Positions 22,401 through 32,054 of a stretch of DNA of 64,000 nucleotides are shown here, piece by piece. Position numbers and translations under genes: made by a program. This stretch comes from Branchiostoma belcheri. Taxonomy: Eukaryota > Chordata > Leptocardii > Amphioxiformes > Branchiostomatidae. The stretch covers positions 1,319,283 to 1,383,282 of the forward strand of contig NW_017804043.1 of NCBI RefSeq assembly GCF_001625305.1, in the 5' to 3' direction. Every line of letters starts with the position of its first letter. The stretch's first letter is position 1. A model generated the notes under the pieces. It saw only the letters and a program-made list of their open reading frames with translations. It was not told the DNA's origin and did not search any database.

Positions 22401-24599
22401 TATATCTAATATCTAAAATCAAACTCAAATGGGACAGGGGGGCAAAATAAAATCTTATGTTGTTTCTGGACTTATTTGATAAAACTTCTACTTTAATAAA
22501 TCGAAATCTATACAGCATCATCCTATGGCACTGCAAGGACAGTCAAATATATCTAATATCTTAACTCAATCTCAAATAGGGAGTGTGGGACTGGGGGCAA
22601 AAGAAAATTTTTGTTGCTTCTGGACATTTTAAATAAAACTTTTTTTCTACTTCTAATAAATCTCAATCTGTAGAGCCTTAGATCATCTTATGGCCTTGCA
22701 AGGGCAGTCAAATATATCGAATATCTAAACTCAAACTCAAATAGGGAGTGTGGGACACTGCCTGGGGACAAAAGAAAACCTTATGTCGTTTCTGGACTTT
22801 TTTTTAAGAAGAAAAGAAGTACTGTATAGTTATATATGGCCTGGGGCATTAGTTAGTAATAACATAAGTTGTGAATAATAACTTTTTATCAATATAATTA
22901 TATTACTATTAAAGGTATCCAGCCATGCATGTTTAGCTTTTATTCCAGCTTGTATTTCAGTTTCTAACCATGGAATTTAGGAAACAGATGTAAACTGAAA
23001 ATGGTTGGACCCATCTCAAATCACCTGCTCTTTAATTTGGATGTTCAGTTCAGCGTCATATATTTCTATCATATTTGAAACATTATAGTGTAAAAATTGC
23101 AACAGCTGTTAGATCTATAGGCCATTAAAAATGTATATCAGACTGCAATAAGTCATTTCTATTCAGTTTCATCATCATTTAGTAAATCCTGTAAAAAAGT
23201 TGAGAGTTTATTACAATAGAGTTGTCAAAAGTTTGAAAGTAAATACATTAACTGAAGGATTGTGTGGAATAAGCAATTTCTCCTACACGTCAAGTGCCTT
23301 GGTGCCGAATAAAAATGTCACACAGGTATGTATGCTTTGGGTGGTAAAAGTTGCTTGAGGCTATGATGATATTGGAAAACTGTCAACAGAAGTCTATAAG
23401 TGTTTACCGTGGAGTGAATTTATCGACTTTTGACCATGCACTGGGGAAAGGGTGGGAACATACGTAGCAAGCTGTCACTCACTGAGTCCATCTGAGGGCA
23501 TTTTGATACGCTATCAGTAAGACATGTACATTTCTTGGAAAGAAGTTTGAATTCAAATAATAGTAACATTCCTTCTATAGTCCATTTCTAAGAATTGAGC
23601 ATTTTTGTAGTACAGAGATGCAAAGCTGAGCTCAAATAAATTGTCAAAACATAATATTTTGAAATACTTTACTTACAGAAGTACTTACAGAAGCTATATA
23701 CATATCATTCAACCATTGTATGGATTCTTTTTCTAGTGAAATTGTTTTGGAACCTAAGGGTTGCCAGTTTAACAAATATGAGAGAAAATAAAATAAATTC
23801 TTTGAAACCATGTTAAGGTTTGCAGATGATATGTATGTAAAAAAAACACATATTCATGTATGCATGTTTGTACAGGTGTATACTATCATTATAAATGCTG
23901 TCTATTCCTTTGTCTGCCAGGCCCTAATCACTGCCCCCAGGGAACATACAGTATAATTTATGGCATCGGTGCTAAAGCTATGAAAACAAAGAACATTTTG
24001 ACAAAGGGTGTTTCACTACATAGAAAATGCAAAAAGTGAGACATTATCGTATCACAAAAATGAGATAATATTATTTTCATCTAAATATCAATGAAGTGTG
24101 ATTGCTAGAAAGTAGCACTAAGCAACATAAATTTTACTACAGTGGAATGGGAATATGGGAATAAGACTTCAACACAGCATTTATCAAATATGATCACACA
24201 ATATATGATACATGTACTGACAACGTATGTAACAAGAATACTATCATATCCTTAAGACTAAATATAACATCAAAAGAACAATTTTAAATGTTACCATGGT
24301 AATAAAATGATATTACGTCAATGGAGAATATTACCTTAATAACAGCAATAAGAAAATAATTGTTTTTTCCTCTATTTTTTCTCTATTTATAGTAAGATAT
24401 GTTTTGCTGAAATTGTTATTTTCTAACCGTGAAATTTCTGAAGACTTACGATTTTCTGGTTGAGCGCTAACAGCTCCTTTTCGGTCACCTTTCTCCGCTG
24501 CCTCTCTTGTTGTTGTCGGCGATACTGGTTGTATTTGTAGAACAGATACAAACCCGGGACCGCTAGTACCACCAGCGGCTTCATAAACGACGAATTCAT
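10068..24599 (-). CDS. Membrane-anchored C3HC4 RING finger protein, 3 exons
   Basis: Exons on the minus strand: 24599-24450 (50 codons), 14077-14015 (21 codons) and 10247-10068 (59 codons plus stop). All junctions are phase 0 with good GT/AG sites, for about 130 residues. Residues 5-21 form a hydrophobic signal anchor (KPLVVLAVPGLYLFY). A basic, Gln/Arg-rich helix and a coiled-coil-like stretch with LLALNQKI and DKLLQKLEEHEPDL follow. The last exon is a RING: CVIC, CGH, CRKC and a final CVIC pair. A ubiquitin-ligase role at a membrane is inferred from this layout. I do not recognise the family name. A further exon between 10.5 and 14.0 kb cannot be ruled out. The acceptor of the last exon is present in three tandem copies, and the stop codon lies in a minisatellite. 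Confidence 0.8.
10235..10540 (-). repeat. Three tandem copies of the RING exon 3 acceptor
   Basis: Units of 101-108 bases each contain the gatcacacactggag segment, read on the minus strand as a pyrimidine tract, CCAG and TGTGTGATCTG. The functional exon starts at 10247. Decoy acceptors would start exons at 10348 and 10456. Only the 10247 copy continues into a full RING. Confidence 0.85.
10541..10995. other. Intronic stretch with no recognised feature
   Basis: It lies in the last intron of the RING gene. No exon-like conserved reading frame or known repeat was identified. Confidence 0.3.
11003..11166. mobile_element. MITE with CTCCAAGCAGA termini
   Basis: It runs from actctccaagcagaggttct to gggatctgcttggagattaa and contains the ggctaatggatactgcc segment seen in the copies at 5262 and 31605. 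Confidence 0.65.
11230..11490 (+). repeat. Dispersed repeat with IR1 and RFX X-box motifs (tandem pair)
   Basis: Two copies of about 125 bases. Each has GTTACCATGGTGAC (11304-11317 and 11430-11443) followed by AGGTCATTGACCT (11331-11343 and 11457-11469). The first is a palindromic RFX-type X-box, the second a perfect IR1 nuclear-receptor palindrome. Confidence 0.75.
11791..12005. mobile_element. Fold-back MITE, TAGCC family
   Basis: The arms begin tagcctctaccaggcttc and end gaagcctggttgaggcta. Inner parts (ctactctttccagcc, gataacatgcc) match the 7576 copy. The flanks agttatagc and agttcaagt agree at only 6 of 9 bases, so the insertion is older. Confidence 0.75.
12228..12402. mobile_element. 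Fold-back element with the GAAGGTGTCTGAYAGACAC core
   Basis: Arms ggatacaggagttttctttt and aaaagaaaactcctgtatcc flank gctctgaggaaggtgtctga..caacgtcagcaagg. Relatives lie at 15873-16135, 36407-36648 and 61605-61917. Confidence 0.7.
12585..12913. mobile_element. Fold-back element, GTGTTTCCTGTTTC family, both arms
   Basis: The left arm ggcctaagaaaataaaag..gtgtttcctgtttc and the right arm gaaacaggaaacacaac..cctgggcctaag are inverted copies about 300 bases apart. They enclose ccttgcagaggtccacac and gctagggtcagcag pieces. Confidence 0.7.
13002..13403 (+). other. Unrecognised open frame of about 134 codons, intronic
   Basis: An open frame reads through residues such as VLQFFDPTVECKLQQ and NQDLMQLRHKPTPG to a TGA at 13401-13403. 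There is no good start codon at its 5' end. It lies antisense in an intron of the RING gene. It could be a transposon or retrocopy remnant. No family was recognised. Confidence 0.3.
14481..14855. mobile_element. Fold-back element, GTGTTTCCTGTTTC family, complete
   Basis: The left arm gcctatgaaaaaaatgtgtt..cctgtttcccgac and the right arm aacaggaaacacaac..ttttttcctagccc are inverted. This copy and 12585-12913 define the whole element at about 330-375 bp. Confidence 0.7.
15235..16180 (+). repeat. 42-bp minisatellite, about 15 units
   Basis: The unit consists of gtcacatagacactgttgtg followed by tctgtccctggtactgaaaa. It repeats from about 15240 to 15860 with a single further unit at 16140-16180, split by a fold-back element. 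Related units occur in reverse at 20085-20290 and singly at 21255-21295. There are no spacers of independent sequence, so this is not a CRISPR array. Confidence 0.85.
15873..16135. mobile_element. Fold-back element inserted in the 42-bp minisatellite
   Basis: Arms with gagtaatgaagctctttttt and aaaaaaagagcttctttact surround two inverted cores, ggtgaccatctgtcaccttc and gaaggtgacagacggtcacc. It is a variant of the family at 12228 and 36407. Confidence 0.7.
16347..16742 (-). mobile_element. Non-autonomous element with ACCAATTTGATTTGTTGGTTCT terminus
   Basis: It starts ccataccaatttgatttgtt and contains, in reverse, the atgaagtcaacatacc and cttcctcaac segments of the better-preserved copies at 41571-41914 and 42930-43265. 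The far end is the decayed inverted terminus aattaaattgatgggg. Confidence 0.6.
17160..17310 (+). mobile_element. Right-arm half of the GTGTTTCCTGTTTC fold-back element
   Basis: It has gtcccttgcaggcgtccacc, then ctagggtcggcag and gggaaacaggaaacacaaca, ending cctaggcctaa as in the 21465-21597 copy. Confidence 0.65.
17493..17830 (+). repeat. Open frame of 104 codons inside a dispersed repeat
   Basis: An ATG-started frame (17493-17807) reads through TIQKAVLIIKNKPSF and RRMTYFDSKSISLLRY. Bases 17650-17830 reappear inverted at 21597-21760, so the frame belongs to a repeat, probably a decayed transposon. No protein family was recognised. Confidence 0.45.
18030..18475 (+). repeat. Dispersed repeat with GGATGACATCAGCGCGCGCATT
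   Basis: Two parts, 18040-18120 and 18345-18470, match 25390-25600 (ggatgacattagcgcgcg, then gagatttggagtctgcgga). A shorter copy lies at 50380-50480. The interior contains no recognisable gene. Confidence 0.6.
18668..18938 (+). repeat. Two tandem copies of a 147-bp unit
   Basis: The stretch from attctggactcatgtttt through ggttatcaaaattggaatca to cttaatatttcatgtaag occurs twice with small differences. Confidence 0.75.
19375..19515 (+). repeat. TA/TGTA/TG/CG simple repeat (Z-DNA-prone)
   Basis: It runs in the order (ta)n, (tgta)n, (tg)n, (cg)n, (tg)n, (tgta)n and (ta)n-like. The central alternating purine-pyrimidine block of about 50 bases (19399-19450) is a strong Z-DNA candidate. Confidence 0.9.
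20085..20290 (+). repeat. Reverse-oriented relatives of the 42-bp minisatellite
   Basis: Several cagtaccaaggacagacaca and tatgtgactgtttcag pieces recur at about 40-base spacing. This is the complement of the array at 15235. Confidence 0.7.
20322..20740 (+). repeat. Three tandem copies of a 141-bp unit
   Basis: Units start accatcagtgttaa at 20323, 20464 and 20604. They contain gttcagcaccaaggacagg and aaggcaaagctgtgggaact and are highly similar to each other. Confidence 0.85.
21465..21760 (+). repeat. Right-arm fold-back half joined to an inverted repeat copy
   Basis: Bases 21465-21597 match the GTGTTTCCTGTTTC element. Bases 21597-21760 are the reverse complement of 17650-17830. The two families adjoin at cctaggcctaaggcagc. 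Confidence 0.65.
21768..22215 (+). repeat. Two tandem copies of a 238-bp dispersed repeat
   Basis: Each contains agaatgtttcatataaggtc and caaaattctgatgcaacgtt. Further copies lie at 39830-39930, 54255-54375 (reverse) and 58960-59165. Confidence 0.75.
22328..22805 (+). repeat. Three tandem copies of a unit of about 155 bp
   Basis: The units share ataaaacttctacttctaat, gggcagtcaaatatatctaa and gtttctggactt with 10-15% differences. Confidence 0.8.
22806..24449. other. Intronic AT-rich stretch without recognised features
   Basis: This is the first-intron sequence of the RING gene next to exon 1. No exon or repeat family was recognised. Confidence 0.3.
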
Positions 24600-24960
24600 C
24601 CTTTTCTGTACGCCTAGGACTCCGTTGGGCGAGTTCTGTAGCTCCGTAACGCTGTGGTATCGAAGCGAATCGGTGTTGTACCTGGTCGACTAGCCGAAGT
24701 CCCGCTAGAAACCGTACCGCTATCGCGTTGGGCGGCCAAAACCTGAAAATTTCGCTGGAAAACCGAACGAATTCATTCAAGGCAAGCTCAAGAGACGACA
24801 GAAGCGTCTCCGAAAAAATACGACTCTCTGTTTAAGTCAAAAGGGAGAAAAAAACTGAGGAAAACGCCGAGGAACGATCGCCGAGGCCCGTCAACAAGAC
24901 ACAAATATTGTGAAATGTGATGGAGTGACCCAGAGTGACCCCTAGTACTACGTCATGCGA
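24600..24960 (-). promoter_or_regulatory. CpG-rich 5' flank of the RING gene
   Basis: The stretch upstream of the ATG at 24599 is locally GC-rich and carries a CRE-like TACGTCAT at 24949-24956. It is the likely promoter. No TATA box was assigned. Confidence 0.4.
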
Positions 24961-25389
24961 TGTAAAAGGTCAGAGGTCAGGTATCAATGACCACAATATT
25001 GTCGAAAGATGCGATTGTAAAATTTTAAAACGAGATTTTATGAAAATCAATGTTTTTCAGAATCGTTAGCAATGATATTATCGTTCTCATCTTTTAAGTT
25101 TCCATCATACTTTGAGTTTAAATAATTAAAGGCTCTTGTTATATAAATTACATTATAAATTATAAGACACATGATTATACCAAAGAATTAGTTGAATCTA
25201 TATTAAATAGTAATTCTAGCAATCTTAGAATTATGTACACAACATACAAAAAGAAACACAAAATTACCAAGACATTATCTAAGCTATTTCAATTCATATC
25301 TTCAAGACCGCATTGACGTACGGATGGCTGAATAGTTACGCTTGAAGGATCCTTCAAGTTCACGTTATAAATAATTCATCCCAAAGTTT

Positions 25390-25610
25390 TGGCCACAGCA
25401 AGTAATTTTTATGGATGACATTAGCGCGCGCATTAAATTTCGCCTGATTTTGAAAAAAAAAAATTTGTGATGTCAAAATTTTAAAATGTAGGAATCTTAT
25501 TTTTTTGCCCGCTTTATTTTTTTTTGCCCTATCGGCATGAGATTTGGAGTCTGCGGAAGATGCCATCCATACAATTACATGCTGTGGCCTAATGAACACT
25601 TTCATAGCCA
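25390..25610 (+). repeat. Dispersed repeat with GCGCGCATT (second copy)
   Basis: It matches 18040-18120 and 18345-18470 without the internal spacer found there. Confidence 0.65.
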
Positions 25611-25709
25611 GTTTGGCGTCGTGATGCGACGCAATGGAGGGGTGCAAATGAGTCCAAAACGAAGACAGACTGTTATATTTTCACGTAATCAATGGGGAGG
25701 CTCAATGTC

Positions 25710-25900
25710 TTCCTACTCTCTAAGCAGAGGTTTGGGTTTTGGGGTTATTTGGGCGTGTTTTAGGCTTTTTTATGGGGGTTTCTTTTTTGCACTGGGATTT
25801 TTGGGTTGGGTGAAAAGTGCAAAAAAAGGAAACCCCGATAAAAAAGCCCCAAAACACGCCCAAAATAACCCCAAACCCAAACCTCTGCATGGAGAGTAAT
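25710..25900. mobile_element. Fold-back MITE with AAGCAGAGGTTTGGG arms
   Basis: The left arm ctaagcagaggtttgggttt..ggggttatttgggcgtgttt and the right arm aacacgcccaaaataacccc..aaacccaaacctctgcatgg pair over about 75 bases. Confidence 0.8.
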
Positions 25901-26284
25901 GCCTTCCAACGGATGTGCGCAGATCTATGTGTAAAGGATCAGTGGTCATCAGAGGTTCTCAACAACAAGGCTATCGATCTTGACGAAAAGTTCTGTCGTC
26001 TGCGAGACAAGTCCATTAATCATGGATGTGCCTTTGGGAGAAAAATCTGTCTTAGTCACGAAAGGGAGGAATCTTCCGCTATGAGCGGGGAAGAAGCTTA
26101 CAGGAAGTCCTCTTCAAAGATCAAACTAGAAAAGAAATTCCTAAGAGTTGAAAGAATGACTGATCCTATGGCCAATTTTCAAATATGTTTCGGGTATTCT
26201 TAAAGTTTGTTGTCGTGTTTTTGTATGGGGGAGGGCAACTTGTAAAGGTGTGTATGCACCTGTTTTGCTTTCCCTTTCACTTCA

Positions 26285-27275
26285 CATATCAATATTATGC
26301 AAAGAAAGAGACCGATTCGAAGATATATTTCAATCATTGATGGTCTATCCCTCTGGATATTCAAAATCCGGGCAACTTATCGGGTAAGCTTTCAATCTAA
26401 ACGAATCATAGAGGACAGGGCATATGTCCCAATGCTACACCTAAAAGGAAGTCTTTGTCGAGTTTTAAACTAGGGAAATAAAGACTGATCCCATGAATTT
26501 TTCCAAATGTCATTATCATGCAAAGAAAGTGATTTTTCAGGATTTGTGACTTGCTATCAATTCTTATTTGTAATCTGTAATGCTTAAGTCCTGACTATAT
26601 GAGAAGGACGTATTTGTGTACAGAAACCACAATTCAGCACTGGTGCTGCAACTTTTTTATATTGAATAAACCTTTCTCTCTCTGTGTCTCTTTCACTCGC
26701 TCTGTCTCTCTCTGTCTCTCTCTCTCTCCCTCTGTCTCTCTGTCTGTCTGTCTCTGTCTGTCTCTCTGTCTCTCTGTCTGTCTCTCTCTCTCTCTCCAAA
26801 GAGACCGATTTATTTGTGGTCTATCCCTCTCGATATTTATAATCCTGGCAATAAATCTATTATCATTATATAGTAAGCTTTCGACCTCAAAGATCCATAG
26901 ACGAGGGACATATGTCCCAACGCGACGCCGGTAATGTTTGAAGGCATATTTCAAACACTGATGGTCTATCCCTCAGGATATTCAAAATCCGGGCAACAAA
27001 TCTAAAGCTTTCAACCTAAACGAACCATACAGGACATACGTACAGGGCATATGTCCCAGTGCAACGCATAAAAATTGAAGGAAAGGCTGATATCCAATGC
27101 CATATTTTTTTCAAATATCAATATAATGCAAAGAAAGAAACCGATTTGAAGACATATTTCAAACATTGATGGTCTATCCCTTAGGATACACAAAATCCTG
27201 GCAACAAATCTAAAGCTTTCAACCTAAACGAACCATAGAGGACATATGTACAGGGCATATGTCCCATCGTGACGC
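26285..27275 (+). repeat. Satellite-like array of four diverged units
   Basis: The units share tgcaaagaaagagaccgatt, gatggtctatccct and gctttcaacctaaacgaa, and end with GGACATATGTCCC or GGCATATGTCCC (near 26420, 26910, 27050 and 27260). The ending is a near-perfect palindrome. A TC-rich simple repeat interrupts the second unit. Confidence 0.7.
26678..26798 (+). repeat. (TCTC/TGTC)n simple repeat
   Basis: About 120 bases of ctctctgtctctctgtctg-type sequence. The open frames it creates on both strands (Arg/Glu-rich or Ser/Leu/Cys-rich) are artefacts of the repeat. Confidence 0.95.
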
Positions 27276-28435
27276 CCGTAAATTGGTCCTTTCACAAAGC
27301 CCCATTATCCTTTCTGTGTCCTTGAATAGGACTGATTGCACTTTATTGATCTTTCTCCGTTTGATTTCCCGGTAATCTCGCTTGTTCAACAGGAGTAAAG
27401 TCTGATTGTTAGGCTCCAATTTTGATCGGGGATTTCCTGTAACTGGTGACTGGTGAATCTGTAATAATTTTGAACTTTCTAGAAAAGGTCGATTATTATT
27501 TGGCGCTCATCATGATGATTGGATTGCAAACTTTATGATGGAGTTTCTTTTCAGAAAGATTTTTATGGGACAATACCATTGGTATCAGTATGCTGTATGA
27601 GTATGTTGACTTCCTGAACTAAAGTCTAGCATGTGAGATACAGTATATTTCAATGGTGTGCGTTGGTGTCTCCGTGGCCTTAGCCAACCTCGAGCTCCAA
27701 TATCTGCTTTAAATTAATTAATAGATGTTTTCTACGTAATGCCAAGGCTTAACCTTAACTTAATCTTATACTGTTCACTAAAACGGTTTACACTTGACTA
27801 AATGTGTTCAAATGCCTACGGAAAACCATTCTTTTTCAAAACATTATGATCCTTTTTTTACACGTTTTCGTTGATATTGCCCGGTCATTTGATGATTTGT
27901 TACTTGCTGTTTTGTTACTTGTTGTTGTTTTCTTATTATTATTTACCATTGCATGTACCTTTCTTTGTCAGTGGTGGGGCTAAGATTAGCAACCTGCTAG
28001 AGTTGCCCACCACTCTGTCCAGTAAGTTTCTATGTTGCTCAACAACAAAAAAAAACCCAAGGCTGCCCTGTCTCCGTCGTCACAAAGTCTCCTCCTCATC
28101 CATGACTGCCACGTCAGATTGTCCTCCATGTCCAAACAGGCTCTGAAACACTACATCACTGACAAGCAGAGCGTCTTAAAAGCCTTATCTCCAAGAAAAG
28201 GGTGGACAATACATCACTGTACGAAGACGTGACGATGATCTTTTAAGATCCGAGCAAGGATATGTGGTTGAGTTGGTGCGCTTGTGATGAATGTGTCGTT
28301 TTCTGCTCAACATTTTTCAAGATATAGAAGGATTACCTCCACCGTTGTATGTGACTGCAATGGATAGAGAACATCTGTTAGAAAGCAATAACGAATGATT
28401 AGTCATAGGAAAACTGATATTCCCTTTTTATTCTC
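27276..28435. other. Stretch without recognised features
   Basis: A short open frame at about 28032-28232 (LSPSSQSLLLIHDCHVRLSS) has no supporting splice sites or recognised homologue. Nothing else stands out. Confidence 0.3.
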
Positions 28436-28449
28436 AAGTAAGCCACGAT

Positions 28450-28740
28450 ATGAGTGTTAAAAAAACCGGTTCTATTCTGTGCAGAGCATAGGGGAGGTGC
28501 CCATCTCCATTTCTGTAGTCCTTGGGCCACACAGTTGTGTAATCACTACACCAGGGGGCTAGCCTGCTGGCAGTGTTGTGTGTTTGACCTTCCCACACTC
28601 TTTCTCATAGATGCTGAGTTCTTTGCAGAGAAAGCAGTATTTACCATTTTTTAAAGTCTTTGGAATGACCCGGCCGGGGTTTGAACTCACGGTTACAAAG
28701 CGAGCACTCTTCCCTGTTGAGCTATTGCACCGGTATTACG
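28450..28740 (-). mobile_element. tRNA-derived SINE, family 2, minus orientation
   Basis: Read on the minus strand, it starts with a tRNA-like head (ccggtgcaatagctcaacag, B box gagttcaaaccccgg). Its body ends in gggcaccaccc-like sequence. The plus-strand sister copy is at 42049-42310. Confidence 0.75.
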
Positions 28741-29016
28741 TGACTATATTGCTTCATTTTCACCCAGAATGTTCTTCCACATTTGATACACATTCCTGAA
28801 ACGTACAGCATTCGCCCGTGAGCGAAGAAGTCAATGGGATTGCCAGCAATCATCCTTTTATCCCGTGAAGATCGTCACTCAGGGCAGTGTTCAGTAACTA
28901 CCGTTAATCAAGTTTATCTTCAGTGGATAAATCTATGCTTTATGGTTAACTCTTACCCTGGAGTACGGCGGGGGTCAAGACCTTCGGGTCAGCCGTTCGT
29001 TTAGATGGAACTACAG

Positions 29017-29372
29017 CCACGACACCTCCATCAAGCTCCTTTCAAGCCGTACCCGGAAATTCGTGCCGTACCCGCTCAAAAATTCTGGCCGTACCCGGAA
29101 ATTCGTGCCGTACCCGCGAAAATTTCAAGCCGTACCCGGTAATTTGTGCCGTACCCTGTACTTTTTCGCCGTACCCAATGGCGGATATCGCTCAGCCCCG
29201 GTGCGTAGTCACTCGGAAATCGTATCTAAATACCCTGTACGGCAACGATACACAACCTCATATAGCCTATGCTCTGGTAAATATTCCTGGCCACCTATCT
29301 GCCGAGTGGCGTCGTACAAAGCGCGCCCAATCTTGAGAACACTTCGCTTGAAAGGAGTTTGATGGGGGTGCA
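29017..29372. mobile_element. TIR element with seven spaced GCCGTACCC motifs
   Basis: Termini ctccatcaagctcctttcaa and the inverted cttgaaaggagtttgatggg bound about 350 bases. Next to the left end, GCCGTACCC occurs at 29046, 29065, 29088, 29107, 29129, 29148 and 29168, a spacing of 19-23 bases. The layout resembles subterminal transposase-binding repeats. Confidence 0.65.
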
Positions 29373-29984
29373 CGATGGAGAAGTGCGATGTTCAATGCAG
29401 TAAATAAGCTGGCCAACTTATCTAGGATTTATTCCAAATAGAGATAAAGATGACGAGAATTTTCTCTTAGCGGAGTGAATTGCTCGCAGTCAAAGACCTG
29501 TACAATATGATTTCAATAACTGCAACTGAAATAAAGGTATGAAGCCATGAAATGCAACTAATCAAGGATATCACAGATCAATGGATATCGAAAGTGTTGC
29601 TACTGAAAATGATAAGACATTTTTAAATGCTGTATAAATGAAAGAGAAAGAGGCAAAATTGCTTTCAAAATATTAACATTTTTTGTTGGCTACCCGAATC
29701 GTTCATTCTGTCTGTTTGTATACCCGTAGTTTTGCAGTCACGTCCTTGCAGTTACACACACCGCTCTCGGAAATAATCTGTATATTACAGACGAAACTCG
29801 GTTTTGCTTCATGTCTTTGTCGTGACTTCCTCATTGCGTCATCGACGGGCGCTCTGATGTACATCGTGACTCGGGAAAATAGAAATGGCGGAAAGCTCAA
29901 AGGGGTGACAAAATCCAATTAAATCTATGATTACCTGCATCCTGCAGTCTCTATGGTAGGTGAGAAACGTTACGTATACCTTCC

Positions 29985-30250
29985 AAGCAGAGGTTTGGGT
30001 TTTTGGTTATTTTTGGCGTGTGTCGGTGAAGGTTAGAAATCCAGGTAATACGATACGCCAAAAAACAATTACTCAAGCAACTGGATATGATTTTGGAAAC
30101 GGTCAGACGTTTCAGGTAACATCCATTCGTGCTTATAAACCTGCATTTTTCCTCTGGTCTGTCCGTTATTTTTGTTTTCTTTTTTTTTAGGCTTCTTTAT
30201 CGGAGTTTCTTTTTTGCACTGGATTTTTTTTTCACCCAACCCAACCTCTG
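29985..30250. mobile_element. MITE (AAGCAGAGGTTTGGG) with an inserted fold-back fragment
   Basis: The left terminus ccaagcagaggtttgggttt and the right terminus cccaacccaacctctgc match the 25710 element. Bases about 30020-30130 belong to the ACTGGATATGATTTT family and interrupt it. Confidence 0.65.
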
Positions 30251-30578
30251 CCGGCACGGGGCAAACAATTTCGTACTATAGTAGTTAACAGATCTTACGA
30301 TTGTATAGGTGTTTATTACCACCTTTATTGTAATATGATCAAAATCTCTACTTGCTACCTCTATCCGTTGACATTAAACTTCCCACGATCAAATCTGTGC
30401 GTGACAGACGATACTTCGGTACAGATGTGAATTCGTGCTGATGGTGTACAATATAGAAATGACTAGAGAGCAGGAAAACATGACTTGCGTGGGCACGGTG
30501 AGTGGTGTGTGGGAGTTACGCCGGATGATTCTCGCGCCCACTGAGTTAATCACAGGCAGTGTTTTTGCTTTCCCCATT

Positions 30579-30952
30579 TAGCCTCCTGTGCAGGCCTCCG
30601 GGCGGGTGGGTGGGAGTTTTGATACTGCGTTTTGTAGAATTTTCTTGGTTTTCTTTTCAACCTGGCATACTCATTTTCACCTTAGTGAAGTGAGGAAAGT
30701 CGTGTAAGGTGCTCCCAAGGACACAAGATCGGTGGCATGTCAGAACTCGAACCCAGGACCTCTCGGTTCCGAGTCGAGCACGCCACACGACCCCACACCT
30801 TAAATTTCTTTTGCCGGCCATCCTACAACCAGCCTCCCAGAGAAGGTTTGTACCCACCACGGATGGCATAGACCTTCTCTGGGCGGCTGGTTGTAGGATG
30901 ACCGGCAATTAAAAGAAAACTCCACCCGCCCGGAGGCCTGCACAGGAGGCTA
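30579..30952. mobile_element. Fold-back element with TAGCCTCC termini, containing a SINE
   Basis: The outer arms tagcctcctgtgcaggcctc and gaggcctgcacaggaggcta, with further pairing through gggcgggtggg, enclose a reverse SINE (30657-30800). They also enclose an inner inverted pair, catcctacaaccagcctccc and gcggctggttgtaggatg. It shares the TAGCC terminus with the 9-bp-duplication family, but its own target duplication is unclear. Confidence 0.75.
30657..30800 (-). mobile_element. tRNA-derived SINE (family 1), minus orientation
   Basis: On the minus strand it reads ggtcgtgtggcgtgctcgac, then a B box gggttcgagttc, and the usual cttgtgtccttgggagc and cttcactaaggtgaaaatga body. It is nested in the fold-back element 30579-30952. 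Confidence 0.75.
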
Positions 30953-30954
30953 TC

Positions 30955-31600
30955 CCCGCGACCTTCTCGACTGATGAAGTCTTCCTCCGATGTTTTCCGC
31001 CGAGTAATCTCCTCTGTAAGAGCCCTGAAGCGCTGGCGATGGTGCCATTACCAGATGTAATAGCTGACTGCCTCCGCAACAAGTGTGTGAAGTGGGAAAA
31101 GGATGTATTCACTGGTGCGAATGTACATTTTGCTACTAGAGGTTCGTGCACAACAAATTTTTCGTGCGCGAGTGAATGTCTGAACTTTGCCGCCAGATGT
31201 ATGTTATTTGCCTTCATACAGCACGAATTCGCTGCATTGTAAGTAAGTGTCTCGGGCGGTATGTGTGAAATCCCTTAGCACAAAGAAAACTTCCGAGCTT
31301 TCATTGAAAAACTATATCTACGAGCAGTTGAAAATTGTAATAGATTTTTCTCTTGGTAACATTCCAGTTCGTATTCTTGGGCCCATTATCCTCCCCCATC
31401 CTCCTAAAATAAGGAAATTCGTTTTAGTGCCACAACGTAATGCATTCTAGCGCCACAAAGTAATGTATTCTAGTGCCACAAAGTAATGCACTGAATTTCA
31501 TAGAGTGGCTATGCACATAGGGCTTTATGCACAACGCTTAGTCACTACTAGTATATGGCAATCATGCAACATCCAAAAGTGTGGTATAAAATTTACCCCA
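30955..31600. other. Stretch without recognised features
   Basis: Short open frames only, for example 31039-31242 with many cysteines, none bounded by convincing splice sites. No repeat family was recognised except three gccacaaagtaatg-like units at about 31425-31485. Confidence 0.3.
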
Positions 31601-31604
31601 GGAC

Positions 31605-31728
31605 TAAATCTCCAAGCAGATCATACGGTGGTAATGCAGTATCTATTGGCCACCTAGGCTAATGGACACTCCGCAGGCTCTGACCAATGGATACTGCCTA
31701 ATGCCATCGTATGATCTGCTTGGAGATT
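31605..31728. mobile_element. MITE with CTCCAAGCAGATCATACG termini
   Basis: aaatctccaagcagatcata and tatgatctgcttggagatta are inverted ends 120 bases apart, around ggctaatggacactcc. Confidence 0.8.
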
Positions 31729-32054
31729 ACTCAAGACTAAAAAATCACGAAGGGCGTCATCAATGTTCTAGACTGTTAAAAAAATCAGCGGGCCTTCCGT
31801 TTTATAGATACTGTGCCCTGGGCGACTTTTCATGGGGTCAATGTACTTAAAGTTCGTCCTTACCACATCAGGGTTCGCTCTTCAAATGCTACACCGGCCC
31901 ACGCCGGTAGCGCAAACCATCAGAACCCACAGAAGCCATCTAAAAGGGCATCTCGCTTGATTTCCGGGAAAGGGAGGAAGCGCGTTTTTTTTAGATCAGT
32001 CACGCTCTATGACGCCCGAGGGCGGTAGTGTTATTATTGTGCTCGCATGATAAG

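Noticed and set aside
24331..24780. 149-codon minus-strand frame over the RING gene first exon
   Set aside because: The phase-0 spliced frame with the signal anchor and a consensus donor at 24450 explains the conserved exon. The longer frame is an overlapping shadow in another phase.
26584..26954. Arg/Glu-rich and Ser/Leu-rich open frames
   Set aside because: They are translations of the TC/TG simple repeat.
29880..29925. Possible start exon ATGGCGGAAAGC in a CpG-rich patch
   Set aside because: The frame stops after seven codons and has no donor site.
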